64,000 nt of DNA from Azorinus chamasolen. Taxonomy: Eukaryota; Mollusca; Bivalvia; Cardiida; Solecurtidae. The notes under the pieces were generated by a model. The model did no database searches. It saw nothing but the letters and a program-made list of their open reading frames with translations, and was not told the DNA's origin. The stretch lies in the NCBI GenBank assembly GCA_963576725.1, contig OY755244.1, forward strand, positions 34,878,446 to 34,942,445, in the 5' to 3' direction. Each line of letters opens with the position of its first letter. Positions within the stretch are counted from its first letter, which is position 1. A program made the position numbers and the translations under genes. Below are positions 51,080 to 59,393 of this stretch, piece after piece.

Positions 51080-51313
51080 ATATTTTATGCTGATTATTCG
51101 TGTAAGAAATAATGACAGCATGAATAGTAATTAATTGAATTTTTATAATGGCACTATGAAGAAAGAATTTTTTTTATCTTGACAGAAAGTGTAGAATCTG
51201 AGCTATGTAATTTTAAAAGCTAAAAATCAGGCGCTGATCAGACAGCTCCTACAGAAGCCGTCTGATCTGGGTCTGCTCTGTTTGCAAAGGCATTTATATG
51301 AGAGAAGGGGATA
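51080..51313 (-). mobile_element. Family C element, tips decayed
   Basis: GATTATTCGTGTAAGAAATA, GACAGCATGAATAGTAATTA, core CTGATCAGACAGCTCCTAC / GCCGTCTGATCTGGGTCTGC, end TGAGAGAAGGGGATAA. 51314-51799 has no feature I can support. Confidence 0.7.
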
Positions 51314-51799
51314 ATCACTTCAAGCTTACACAATCAGTACATTTACAACCATAAAAAGATGCTTAGTTTTATTCGGTGCCCAGTCTGGTTTGAACTTTTT
51401 GTATTCTTAGTGTAAGCAAATGAATACAAATTAATAGGTGTATTCTGGCGTCAGCCACATGCTCCTCTTGCCGACCATACAACCGCAATTCCGCATGGCA
51501 GTCTAGTACAAGTTATTGACTTGCATATGATAGATTCAAAAGGTGTATATTAACATGACATCCGGAAACAATCAAGATATACTATTTCTGACATGAAAAC
51601 GCTTCGTAGCATTAGCTTTGGTTTAGTATTTGTAAGAAAGTCCACAAAATATAGCCATGTGTAAGGAGTGCGCACGAATATACAAATATTAGGCTCAAAG
51701 CGAAATCATGTGACCATAATTTGAATGAAATTATTCTGCCAGAGGATACTCAATGAATAAAGATGTGCACGTCATGGTCAGATGACCTTATGCAAGCGA

Positions 51800-52030
51800 T
51801 TAACCCATTCTCGCATATTGACGCCTTTTGACGCTTCTGTAAAAGTCACTTTGTGAAACATGATTGTGATAAATAGAGCATTTGCTGCACAGGAGCAAAT
51901 GCTCTATTTATCACAATGGTTTTAAAACTACACAATTCTGAAACTTTCCTTTTCTCTAGTTAATTCTCCTTTTTGGTAGATTCATTCAAAGAAGTTAGAT
52001 CTAAAAATAGCCTAAGTGGGAATTGGTTAA
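51800..52030 (+). mobile_element. Family B TTAA foldback element
   Basis: TTAACCCATTCTCGCATATT to AAGTGGGAATTGGTTAA. Core TTGTGATAAATAGAGCATTT / AAATGCTCTATTTATCACAA around GCTGCACAGGAGC. Confidence 0.85.
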
Positions 52031-52047
52031 GTAATATTACACCAGTC

Positions 52048-52326
52048 CTATAACTTCAAAAGTAACTCCGAGTGGTCAGTTTGATAAGCATAGTGGGAAA
52101 CGGCCGAAATGTCAGCTGCAACTGAATCACTCACTAGAAAGAGTGTTAGATCTAATAGTTTCCCTTCTCTAAGACCCTCTATTTTATGCCAAATATCAGA
52201 AATTTTATTTTCAAAACATTGTTTCCATGCAAAGAATACTGCAGTGTCTACAGCGCTTTGATTTAGTAAAAGTCTTGTGCTAACTTTGAGATAAACTGGT
52301 TTTAACTTGCATTCCCACTTGTGCAA
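52048..52326 (-). CDS. Unrecognised 92-codon open frame, low support
   Basis: Starts ATG and ends TAA on the minus strand within an otherwise repeat-free stretch (52031-52620). The predicted peptide is mixed in composition, with hydrophobic and charged residues alternating (AVFFAWKQCFENKISDIWHK) and no domain, signal peptide or zinc motif I recognise. It may be a fragment of a decayed transposon protein, an exon of a host gene, or chance. Nothing around it helps: a family B element is on one side and a family C element on the other. Confidence 0.2.
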   Translation of the reverse strand: MHKWECKLKPVYLKVSTRLLLNQSAVDTAVFFAWKQCFENKISDIWHKIEGLREGKLLDLTLFLVSDSVAADISAVSHYAYQTDHSELLLKL

Positions 52327-52625
52327 TTGTATGACCTATTAGTACAGACTAAAAGCCATCCATGAAAGGTTAATTATATGTATGTTGTGGTGTTTTTGCG
52401 CGAATACTGTTGTGATTGATGCAAGCGTGTGTCAAACATTTATCTTAAGATAATCAAGTGCAAATTGCAATGTTGCATGATAAGTTACGTCTTTCGTATT
52501 TTTCCCTAGTGTCTTTGAACTATTATGTATATTTCTGTACAGATTGAGGCAAATCTCTGTCTCTCAGCTAACACAAAGTGCCAAAGTGAGCGATTGCCGT
52601 GTTTCATGCATCATCAACAATTTCT

Positions 52626-53503
52626 TTAACCCTTTCACTTCATTACTACATCTTTCTACGCCTTTGAAAATAGAGTAGACAAAGATCAGACAGCTTCTAC
52701 AGGGACCATCTGATCTTGGTCTACTCTGCCAACAGCGTAGACCAAGATCAGATGTCTCCTGTAGAAGTCGTCAGCTGATCAAATTCTACTCATTAGCTCC
52801 ACTTTTTCAAAAAGAGGAGCTATTGTCATGACCCTCTCGTCTGCGTCGGCGTTGGTTAACCTTTTTGTTAAGGTCCTTTTCTCAGAAACCATCAAAGATA
52901 TTTGGTTCATATTTGGTATGTATGTTTACTATCACAAGGGGAACCCATTTCACAAGGGTAGGTAACTCTAAAATTATTTTTGCCATAGTTATGCCCCTTT
53001 TTCGACTTAGAATTTTCATTGTTGGTTAAGTTTTATGTTCAGGTCCTTGTCTCAGAAACTGTCAAAGATATTTGGTTCATCTTTGGTATACATATTAACT
53101 ATCACAAGGGGAACCCATTTCACAAGGGTAGGTAACCCTAAAATTAATTTTGCCATAGTTATGCCCCTGTTTCGACTTACAATTTCGTTGTTGGTTAAGT
53201 TTTATGTTCAGGTCCATGTCTCAGAAACTGTCCAAGATATTTGGTTCATCTTTGGTAGACATATTAACTAAAACAAGGGGGACTCACTTCACAAGGGTAG
53301 GTAACCCTAAAATTAATTTTGTTGTTGTTATCTCCCCTTTCTTACTTAGACTTCCACTACACTATCCAGCACTAAAGAAAGTGGAGCGCACTGTCTGCGG
53401 ACAGCTCTTGTTTTACTTATGATATAATATGGATATTATTCTTCAGTTTCTACAGTGACCAAAAAATCCCATGTCCATGTCCCGTTATATTTATTGAAAT
53501 TAA
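52626..53503 (+). mobile_element. Family C element split by an array module
   Basis: TTAACCCTTTCACTTCATTA, then a doubled core (AGATCAGACAGCTTCTACAG and AGATCAGATGTCTCCTGTAG), CAAATTCTACTC, the insertion, then CTTATGATATAATATGGATA and CATGTCCCGTTATATTTATT. The C right tip is missing; the next element's TTAA follows. Confidence 0.7.
52795..53412 (+). repeat. Array module, three ~165-bp units, inserted between T residues of a C element
   Basis: Starts TAGCTCCACTTTTTCAAAAA with GAGGAGCTATTGTCATGACC, so the first 32 bp form a hairpin. Three units share CAAAGATATTTGGTTCAT, AAGGGGAACCCATTTCAC, AAGGGTAGGTAACCCTAAAA and ATTTTGCCATAGTTATGCCC. The 3' end is CTGTC-TGCG-GACAG (53391-53404) then CTCTTGTT. 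The C host continues with TT-ACTTATGATA. Confidence 0.8.
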
Positions 53504-53730
53504 CCCTTTCCCTCATAGACTATTTTTAGACTCTGAACCTCTTTGAATAAATCTACCGAAAAGGAGCATTTACTAGAGAAAAGAAAAAATATAGAATTGT
53601 GTAGTATTGAAACCGTTGTGATAAATAGAGCATTTGCTCCTATAGAGCAAATGCTCTATTTATTACAATGGTTTCAAGAAGTGACTATTACAGAGGCGTA
53701 GAAAGGCGTATTTATGGAGGAAAGGGTTAA
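53500..53730 (-). mobile_element. Family B TTAA foldback element
   Basis: TTAACCCTTTCCCTCATAGA to GGAGGAAAGGGTTAA. Core GTTGTGATAAATAGAGCATT / AATGCTCTATTTATTACAAT around TTTGCTCCTATAGAGCAAA. Confidence 0.86.
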
Positions 53731-53747
53731 ACAAGAATGGACTTAAG

Positions 53748-53985
53748 TTAACCCTTTCCTTCATACTTGTATAAACTTATTTTCACACATTTGCAAACAT
53801 AATAGACCTTGGAGCCGTCTGATCAGGGTCTGCTTTGATTGGTTATGGAATTTGATAGATCTGTTCCTTTACTTTCTAAAATAGCTACGATGTTTCTTCT
53901 TCCATATTTCATTATAACTCTTTTGTCCATGAATATTCTTTAGGTACTGAAATTTGGAATAAACGTAGAATTGGGAAAGGATTAA
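53748..53985 (+). mobile_element. Family A TTAA element, left core arm deleted
   Basis: TTAACCCTTTCCTTCATACT, CACACATTTGCAAACATAAT, AGACCTTGGAGCCGTCTGAT, A right half, end TTGGGAAAGGATTAA, whose TTAA opens the E element. Confidence 0.83.
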
Positions 53986-54233
53986 CCCTTTGCTTGCTAT
54001 TCACATAAATATACCTACCTGTAAACAGTGAAGACCCAGATGAGACAGCTCCTGCAGGAGCTGTATCATCATGGTCTGCACTATTTACAAGTTGATTGTG
54101 CAACCAGTGCACACCACAGCAGTGATTACACAGCGATATACTTGTACACAGTGAAGATATATATGTAATTATACAACAGGGCATGGGTAAAGAAGGAGAA
54201 ATGTATTTTAAAATTCAGCAAGAGAAGGGTGAA
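53982..54233 (+). mobile_element. Family E TTAA foldback element
   Basis: TTAACCCTTTGCTTGCTATT to TTCAGCAAGAGAAGGGTGAA. Nearly collinear with 46235-46484. Core GAAGACCCAGATGAGACAGC / GCTGTATCATCATGGTCTGC. The two E copies differ at roughly one base in fifteen by eye. Confidence 0.87.
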
Positions 54234-54269
54234 ACATTTACTATATGGGGGACTGGATTTTCACCAAAT

Positions 54270-54470
54270 GTCACTGTAGGAGCCATCGGATCAGGGTCTG
54301 CTCTGTTTGCCTATGAAATCGAAATAGATCTATTCTTATAATCATTACACCATTTTTTACCAATACCAAAATATCCTGTGTACATAAGTTATTCCATTAT
54401 AAAAATTAAATTATTAGATATTCATGATGTCATTATTTCTAACATGAATATTAAATGGGGAAAGGGTTAA
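54270..54470 (+). mobile_element. Family C right-part fragment
   Basis: TGTAGGAGCCATCGGATCAG, GTCTGCTCTGTTTGCCTATG, GATATTCATGATGTCATTAT, end TGGGGAAAGGGTTAA. Left arm missing. Confidence 0.75.
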
Positions 54471-54665
54471 CCCTTTCCTTCATATAAACATGTTTTCATG
54501 CATTTGCAAACAGACTAGACCCAGATCAGACAGCTCCTTTATAACCTTTCTTTACTTTCTAAAATGGCTACAATTTTCCGTGTTTCATATTTCTTAATTA
54601 TTTTGTCCATAAATATTCAGTAGGTATTGAAATTTGGAATAAACATAGAACAGAGAAAGGGTTAA
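54467..54665 (+). mobile_element. Family A element, right core arm deleted
   Basis: TTAACCCTTTCCTTCATATA, CTAGACCCAGATCAGACAGC with TCC, then directly ATAACCTTTCTTTACTTTCT and the A right half to CAGAGAAAGGGTTAA. Last of a run of four tightly packed elements. Confidence 0.83.
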
Positions 54666-54944
54666 GATAAAGACCACAGTTGAGGTAACTTATGTGAGAA
54701 CAAATCAGTGTAATCTGACATTGTCAGTATTATACATCAATAAAAAAGTACTTTTCTCTCACCTGAGTAGGTACCTATCATTTGATTGACAGAGAACTAT
54801 TTGGGTAATTTGTTCAAAGTTCTGTAATTGACAGGCACCAGCCAAGATATTTATCTGCACAAAGTTGATATGTCTGATTTGTGCTGCAACATATCAGCAT
54901 AACTTCCAAGACTGAGTGTCTTTTGTATACAAACATATTGTCTG

Positions 54945-55055
54945 CTATAAGGAGCTTTCTGCATAACTTTCGTCCTGCATTAAGTTACCACCTGCCTCTG
55001 CCGCCCAGAGTTATGCCCATTTTTGATGGTCGCATTAGAAGGGTTTTGCTGTAAA
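54945..55055. mobile_element. Mariner-like foldback remnant
   Basis: AAGGAGCTTTCTGCATAAC, CGTCCTGCATTAAGTTACCA, CGCATTAGAAGGGTTTTGCTG-TA. Right half of the CAGTAAAACC family only. 55056-55950 downstream shows no feature I can name. Confidence 0.6.
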
Positions 55056-55989
55056 CTGGAATCACACTTGTGGTCGGTTGGGTGGTCGGCCGGGCCCATC
55101 TGCATTTAAGCATGGGTAGCTGATGTTGCAAACTGCTGTAACAATTTTTTGAATGTCAATGATTTGATATTTGTCATATACATTATCACAAATAGTAGAT
55201 GTGCAAGACGCAATTTTCATGTGTTAACTGCCAGGCATTGCATTTTTTGACGGTTTTGACATTGACAGCGACCAAAGCATTGTTTCTTTACAGTTGGTAC
55301 CCTTAGCAAAATTGCAAGTGCAGAAGCAATAGCAGCTAACTTCATTTTTTCAAGTCTGTCCTCGACCATCAAATTTAGAAAAATATTAAAAAAAAGCCTG
55401 AAGAAACTGAAGAGTGATGCAGTTGTTGCAGGCCAAATTATGTTGCACTTATTTATAGCAGATTTGTGGCCCTTTGTTACTTTAAAATTTTGTCTGGAGC
55501 CACATCTATTTATTTGGATGCCATTGAAACTTGGTACAAATATTTGTTTGTTTAGGCAAATAATGAATCTTAAATATAATAAAATTAATCATTTATTGCC
55601 TGCATTATAGCCCTTTGTTATTTTCAGAAAACCATTTTATACAAACTATGTCTAAGCACTTGTTGGTCATTTTTGATACTCACTGTGAAGGGTACTGGTT
55701 AGTCATATTTCCTTGACATTGTGAGTACAGATGTTGAATTTACTGTATTTCTACAAAGAATGTTTAGTGGAGTTTGCCTTTGGCAGTCCTGGGAACTTCC
55801 GAGACAGATGCCAATCAGTCCCAGACACAGACCCACCATCTTATTGCCATGAAATTCAATGAATCTGTCACAGAGATTGGCCTGTAGTCAGCATGATTAG
55901 TTCATTTATTATGACTGCTTAGATGTTACCCATAAGAACACAGATGCCCATTATCATGCATACCAAGTCTAATAATCACCCCAAACTGC

Positions 55990-57280
55990 TCACATTGGGA
56001 CTCACATGTCTGCTTTCTCTGAAACAAATTGAAATACCATGATTCGCCACGCAGTCCTGCACCATGATTCACAATACAACTCTGACTTTTCTATGGTTCT
56101 GGTACTGTCATTTACAATACAGTGTGATCTTTCCTACAGTACTAGTACCATGATTCACAATATAGTCCTGTCATTCTTATAATTCAAAATATAGTCCTGT
56201 CTTTCCTACTGTTCTAATACAGTTATTCACATATATATACAGCCATGCCTTCTAACAGTACTGATACCATGATTCACAACACAGCCCTGCCTTCCTACAG
56301 TACTGATACCATGATTCACAGATACATCCATACCTTCCTACAGTACTGATACCATGATTCACAACACAGCCCTGCCTTCCTACAGTACTGATACCATGAT
56401 TCACAGATACAGTCCTGCCTTCTTACAGTACTGATACCATGATTCACAGATACAGCCATACCTTCCTACAGTACTGATACCATGATTCACAACACAGTCC
56501 TGCCTTTCCTACAGTACTCAGATACCATGATTCACAGATACAGCCCTGTCTTTCCTACAGTACTGATACCATGATTCACAACACAGCCCTGCCTTCCTAC
56601 AGTACTGATACCATGATTCACAACACAGCCCTGTCTTCCTACAGTACTGATACCATGATTCACAACACAGTCCTGCCTTTCCTACAGTACTCAGATACCA
56701 TGATTCACAGATACAGCCCTGCCTTCCTACAGTACTGATACCATGATTCACAGATACAGCCCTGCCTTCCTACAGTACTGATACCATGATTCACAACACA
56801 GCCCTGTCTTACCTACATTACTGATACCATGATTCACAACACAGCCCTGCCTTCCTACAGTACTGATACCATGATTCACAACAGTCCTGCCTTTCCTACA
56901 GTACTGATACCATGATTCACAGATACAGCCCTGCCTTCCTACAGTACTGATACCATGATTCACAACACAGTCCTGCCTTTCCTACAGTACTCAGATACCA
57001 TGATTCACAGATACAGCCCTGCCTTCCTACAGTACTGATACCATGATTCACAACACAGCCCTGCCTTTCCTACAGTACTGATACCATGATTCACAGATAC
57101 AGCCCTGCCTTCCTACAGTACTGATACCATGATTCACAACACAGCCCTGCATTTCTTACAGTACTGATACCTTGATTTTCAACACAGCCCTACCTTTCTT
57201 ACAATATTGATTCACAACACAGCCCTGCCTTTCTTACAGTACTGATACCATGATTCACAACACAGCCCTGCCTTCCTACA
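55990..57280 (+). repeat. Satellite array, ~42-bp unit, main block
   Basis: Units of ACAGTACTGATACCATGATT, CACAACACAGCCCTGCCTTC, CT. A sister type has CACAGATACAG in place of CACAACACAG, and the two alternate irregularly, giving partial dimers. Degenerate at 55990-56220, regular from 56230. Minus-strand frames rich in NHGIST/ESWYQYC are the unit translated; none is a gene. Confidence 0.9.
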
Positions 57281-57572
57281 GTACTGATCACAGGTGCTAG
57301 GCGTGTGGCCATTTCACAAATACTGCTTATAAATACCTTCAAATACGTTTAGACATCATAACTTGACATTATAAAAATAAGAAAAAAAAATGATTTTTTT
57401 TTTTTTTCGTATAGTATATTACTATATAAAGGTATGTAACTAAATGGTCCAAAGTGGCAGAAAAAATGCACCAACTACATTCCGCGTCTTGTTACGACGT
57501 CAATTTCCGCTCGATTTCAATCAAATATGAGTCAATGCATGCAGAAATGTCCAGTCTTTCAAATACACACCA

Positions 57573-57857
57573 TTGATTGCCGATCATAAGCCGAAAAATT
57601 ACTGTTTTGAGACGATAAACTCCAGCTTAGATTTAGTCGACCGAGTCACTACCGACACATACTTGCACATTTTCACCACTGATGACATCGAAAGTCACAC
57701 TAGATCTCAAAATATGGTCCGTTTTCCACTCTCATTCAATAAAACTAACATAACCATTCAACTTACTGTCGATGTCAACCTCAAAGTTACTACCGGTTCT
57801 ACGAAACTGAAGAGTTTTCGAAACAACCCGCGACTGTCAACATTCGGCCAGCCATGA
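57573..57857 (+). CDS. 94-codon frame in the left arm, uncertain coding status
   Basis: Opens on TTG, not ATG, and ends TGA 57855-57857. The inverted copy at 58572-58856 has the same frame. Between the two there are five base changes, four of which alter the peptide (F/Y, S/A, L/M, Q/H), so there is no sign of purifying selection since the arms separated. The peptide (FTTDDIESHT, VDVNLKVTTG) matches no domain I know. Could be 5' untranslated or promoter sequence that happens to be open. Confidence 0.25.
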   Translation: MIADHKPKNYCFETINSSLDLVDRVTTDTYLHIFTTDDIESHTRSQNMVRFPLSFNKTNITIQLTVDVNLKVTTGSTKLKSFRNNPRLSTFGQP

Positions 57858-57932
57858 TTTTTCGTGACCCGGAAATGCTTGAAGCGAAGAAGCGACTGGT
57901 GCCCGGCAGACCATTTGACTACTATAAAGCAG
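57854..57932 (+). other. Exon-like segment: ATG, 26 codons, splice donor
   Basis: ATG 57854-57856 (context GCCATGA) starts a peptide MIFRDPEMLEAKKRLVPGRP followed by FDYYKA, and the frame reaches AAAGCAG|GTAACA, a plausible 5' splice site at 57932/57933. The arms' homology stops about 20 bp past this donor. In the right arm a run of five T is four T, which shifts the frame. Looks like a promoter plus first coding exon; the gene is not identified. Confidence 0.35.
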
Positions 57933-58212
57933 GTAACAAGTGCCCTGTAAACTGTTGATTATGTTCGCCCAAAATTTAGATTTTCTATTCTAATAAGACT
58001 GAAAAAAAAAGAAAGAACTAGCTCTATTTCAAATTTAATGACAGCCTTCATTTCATATATATATTAGGAACAATGACTATAGTTACTTGGTAATTATACT
58101 GATTATTTTATAATCGTTTGCTTTCTAATATTTGTGTTAATTTATTTTTCATATATAGTGTCCAGCACATGACTGAAAAATGTATACGTCGACTGCATTT
58201 TATTTTCCAGTT

Positions 58213-58439
58213 AACCTTTCCCTGTTCAATAATCATGTAAGAAAAAGTAACACCATGAATATTTATTAGATTAATTTTTATCATTTTCAAGGGCATGTTT
58301 GCTTCGAGGAATGGTATAGAATTATATCTATATATTATGGCACAAATAGAGTAGATCCTGGTCTTCTATGAGCTATCTGATTTGGGTCTATACTGTTTTC
58401 AAATGCGTGAAAAGGTGTTTATAGGAGGGAAAGGGTTAA
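58213..58439 (-). mobile_element. TTAA element in the spacer of the long-inverted-repeat element
   Basis: TTAACCTTTCCCTGTTCAAT, ATCATGTAAGAAAAAGTAAC, GGCACAAATAGAGTAGATCC, shortened core CTTCTATGAGCTATCTGATT, end GGAGGGAAAGGGTTAA. C-like left body with an A-like right tip. Confidence 0.75.
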
Positions 58440-58571
58440 CAGGGTGTTTTATACAGAAACCGGGCACCAGTAATCATGTTTACAGGGCACTTGTTACCTG
58501 CTTCAAAGTAGTCAAATGGTCTGCCGGGCACCAGTTGCTTCTTCGCTTCAAGCATTTCCGGGTCACGAAAA

Positions 58572-58856
58572 TCATGGCTGGCCGAATGTTGACAGCCGCG
58601 GGTTGTTTCGAAAACTCTTCAGTTTCGTAGAACCGGTAGTAACTTTGAGGTTGACATCGACAGTAAGTTGAATGGTTATGTTAGTTTTATTGAATGAGAG
58701 TGGAAAACGGACCATATTATGAGATCTAGTGTGACTTTCGATGTCATCAGTGGTGAAAATGTGCATGTATGTGTCGGTAGTGACTCGGTCGACTAAATCT
58801 AAGCTGGCGTTTATCGTCTCATAACAGTAATTTTTCGGCTTATGATCGGCAATCAA
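58572..58856 (-). CDS. 94-codon frame in the right arm, inverted copy
   Basis: Mirror of the frame at 57573-57857. The ATG exon that overlaps its stop is disrupted here by loss of one T. On the opposite strand, ATGGCTGGCCGAATGTTGAC opens a short frame ending TAG, present in both arms, so strand and reading direction of any real gene remain open. Confidence 0.25.
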   Translation of the reverse strand: MIADHKPKNYCYETINASLDLVDRVTTDTYMHIFTTDDIESHTRSHNMVRFPLSFNKTNITIQLTVDVNLKVTTGSTKLKSFRNNPRLSTFGQP

Positions 58857-59116
58857 TGGTGTGTATTTGAAAGACTGGACATTTCTGCGTGCATTGATTC
58901 ATATTTGATTAAAATCGAGCGGAAATTGACGTCGTAACAAGACGCGGAATGTAGTTGGTGCATTTTTTCTGCCACTTTGGACCATTATACTATACGAAAA
59001 AAAAAAAAAATCTTTTTTTTTTTCTTATTTTTATAATGTCAAGTTATGATGTCTAAACGTATTTGAAGGTATTTATAAGCAGTATTTGTGAAATGGCCAC
59101 ATGCCTAGCACCTGTG

Positions 59117-59393
59117 GTACTGATACCATGATTCACAACACAGCCCTGCATTTCTTACAGTACTGATACCTTGATTTTCAACACAGCCCTACCTTTCTTA
59201 CAATATTGATTCACAACACAGCCCTGCCTTTCTTACAGTACTGATACCATGATTCACAACACAGCCCTGCCTTCCTACAGTACTGATACCATGATTCACA
59301 ACACAGCCCTGCATTTCTTACAGTACTGATACCTTGATTTTCAATACAGCCCTACCTTTCTTACAATATTGATTCACAACACAGCCCTGCCTT
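59117..59393 (+). repeat. Satellite block between two insertions
   Basis: Units include a rarer variant, CTGATACCTTGATTTTCAAC followed by CAATATTGATTCACAACAC. This same ordered set occurs at 57119-57280, 61820-61970 and 62100-62190, so it marks larger duplicated blocks. Confidence 0.85.

Larger units (their letters stand above)
57289..59116. mobile_element. 1.83-kb element with ~650-bp inverted repeats and 8-bp target duplication
   Basis: Left arm 57289-57952 and right arm 58478-59116 are inverted copies that I estimate at 97-98% identity; the left has a ~26-bp extra piece near 57418. Tips are CACAGGTGCTAGGC and GCCTAGCACCTGTG. The satellite around it resumes with an exact 8-bp overlap, GTACTGAT, at 57281-57288 and 59117-59124, a hAT-sized target duplication. 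The spacer (57953-58477) contains a TTAA element. Each arm includes a TTG-opened 94-codon frame and, overlapping its stop, an ATG-opened exon-like segment. Confidence 0.85.

Noticed and set aside
56518..56963. Minus-strand frames rich in NHGIST and ESWYQYC
   Set aside because: 42-bp satellite unit read in frame; no gene features.
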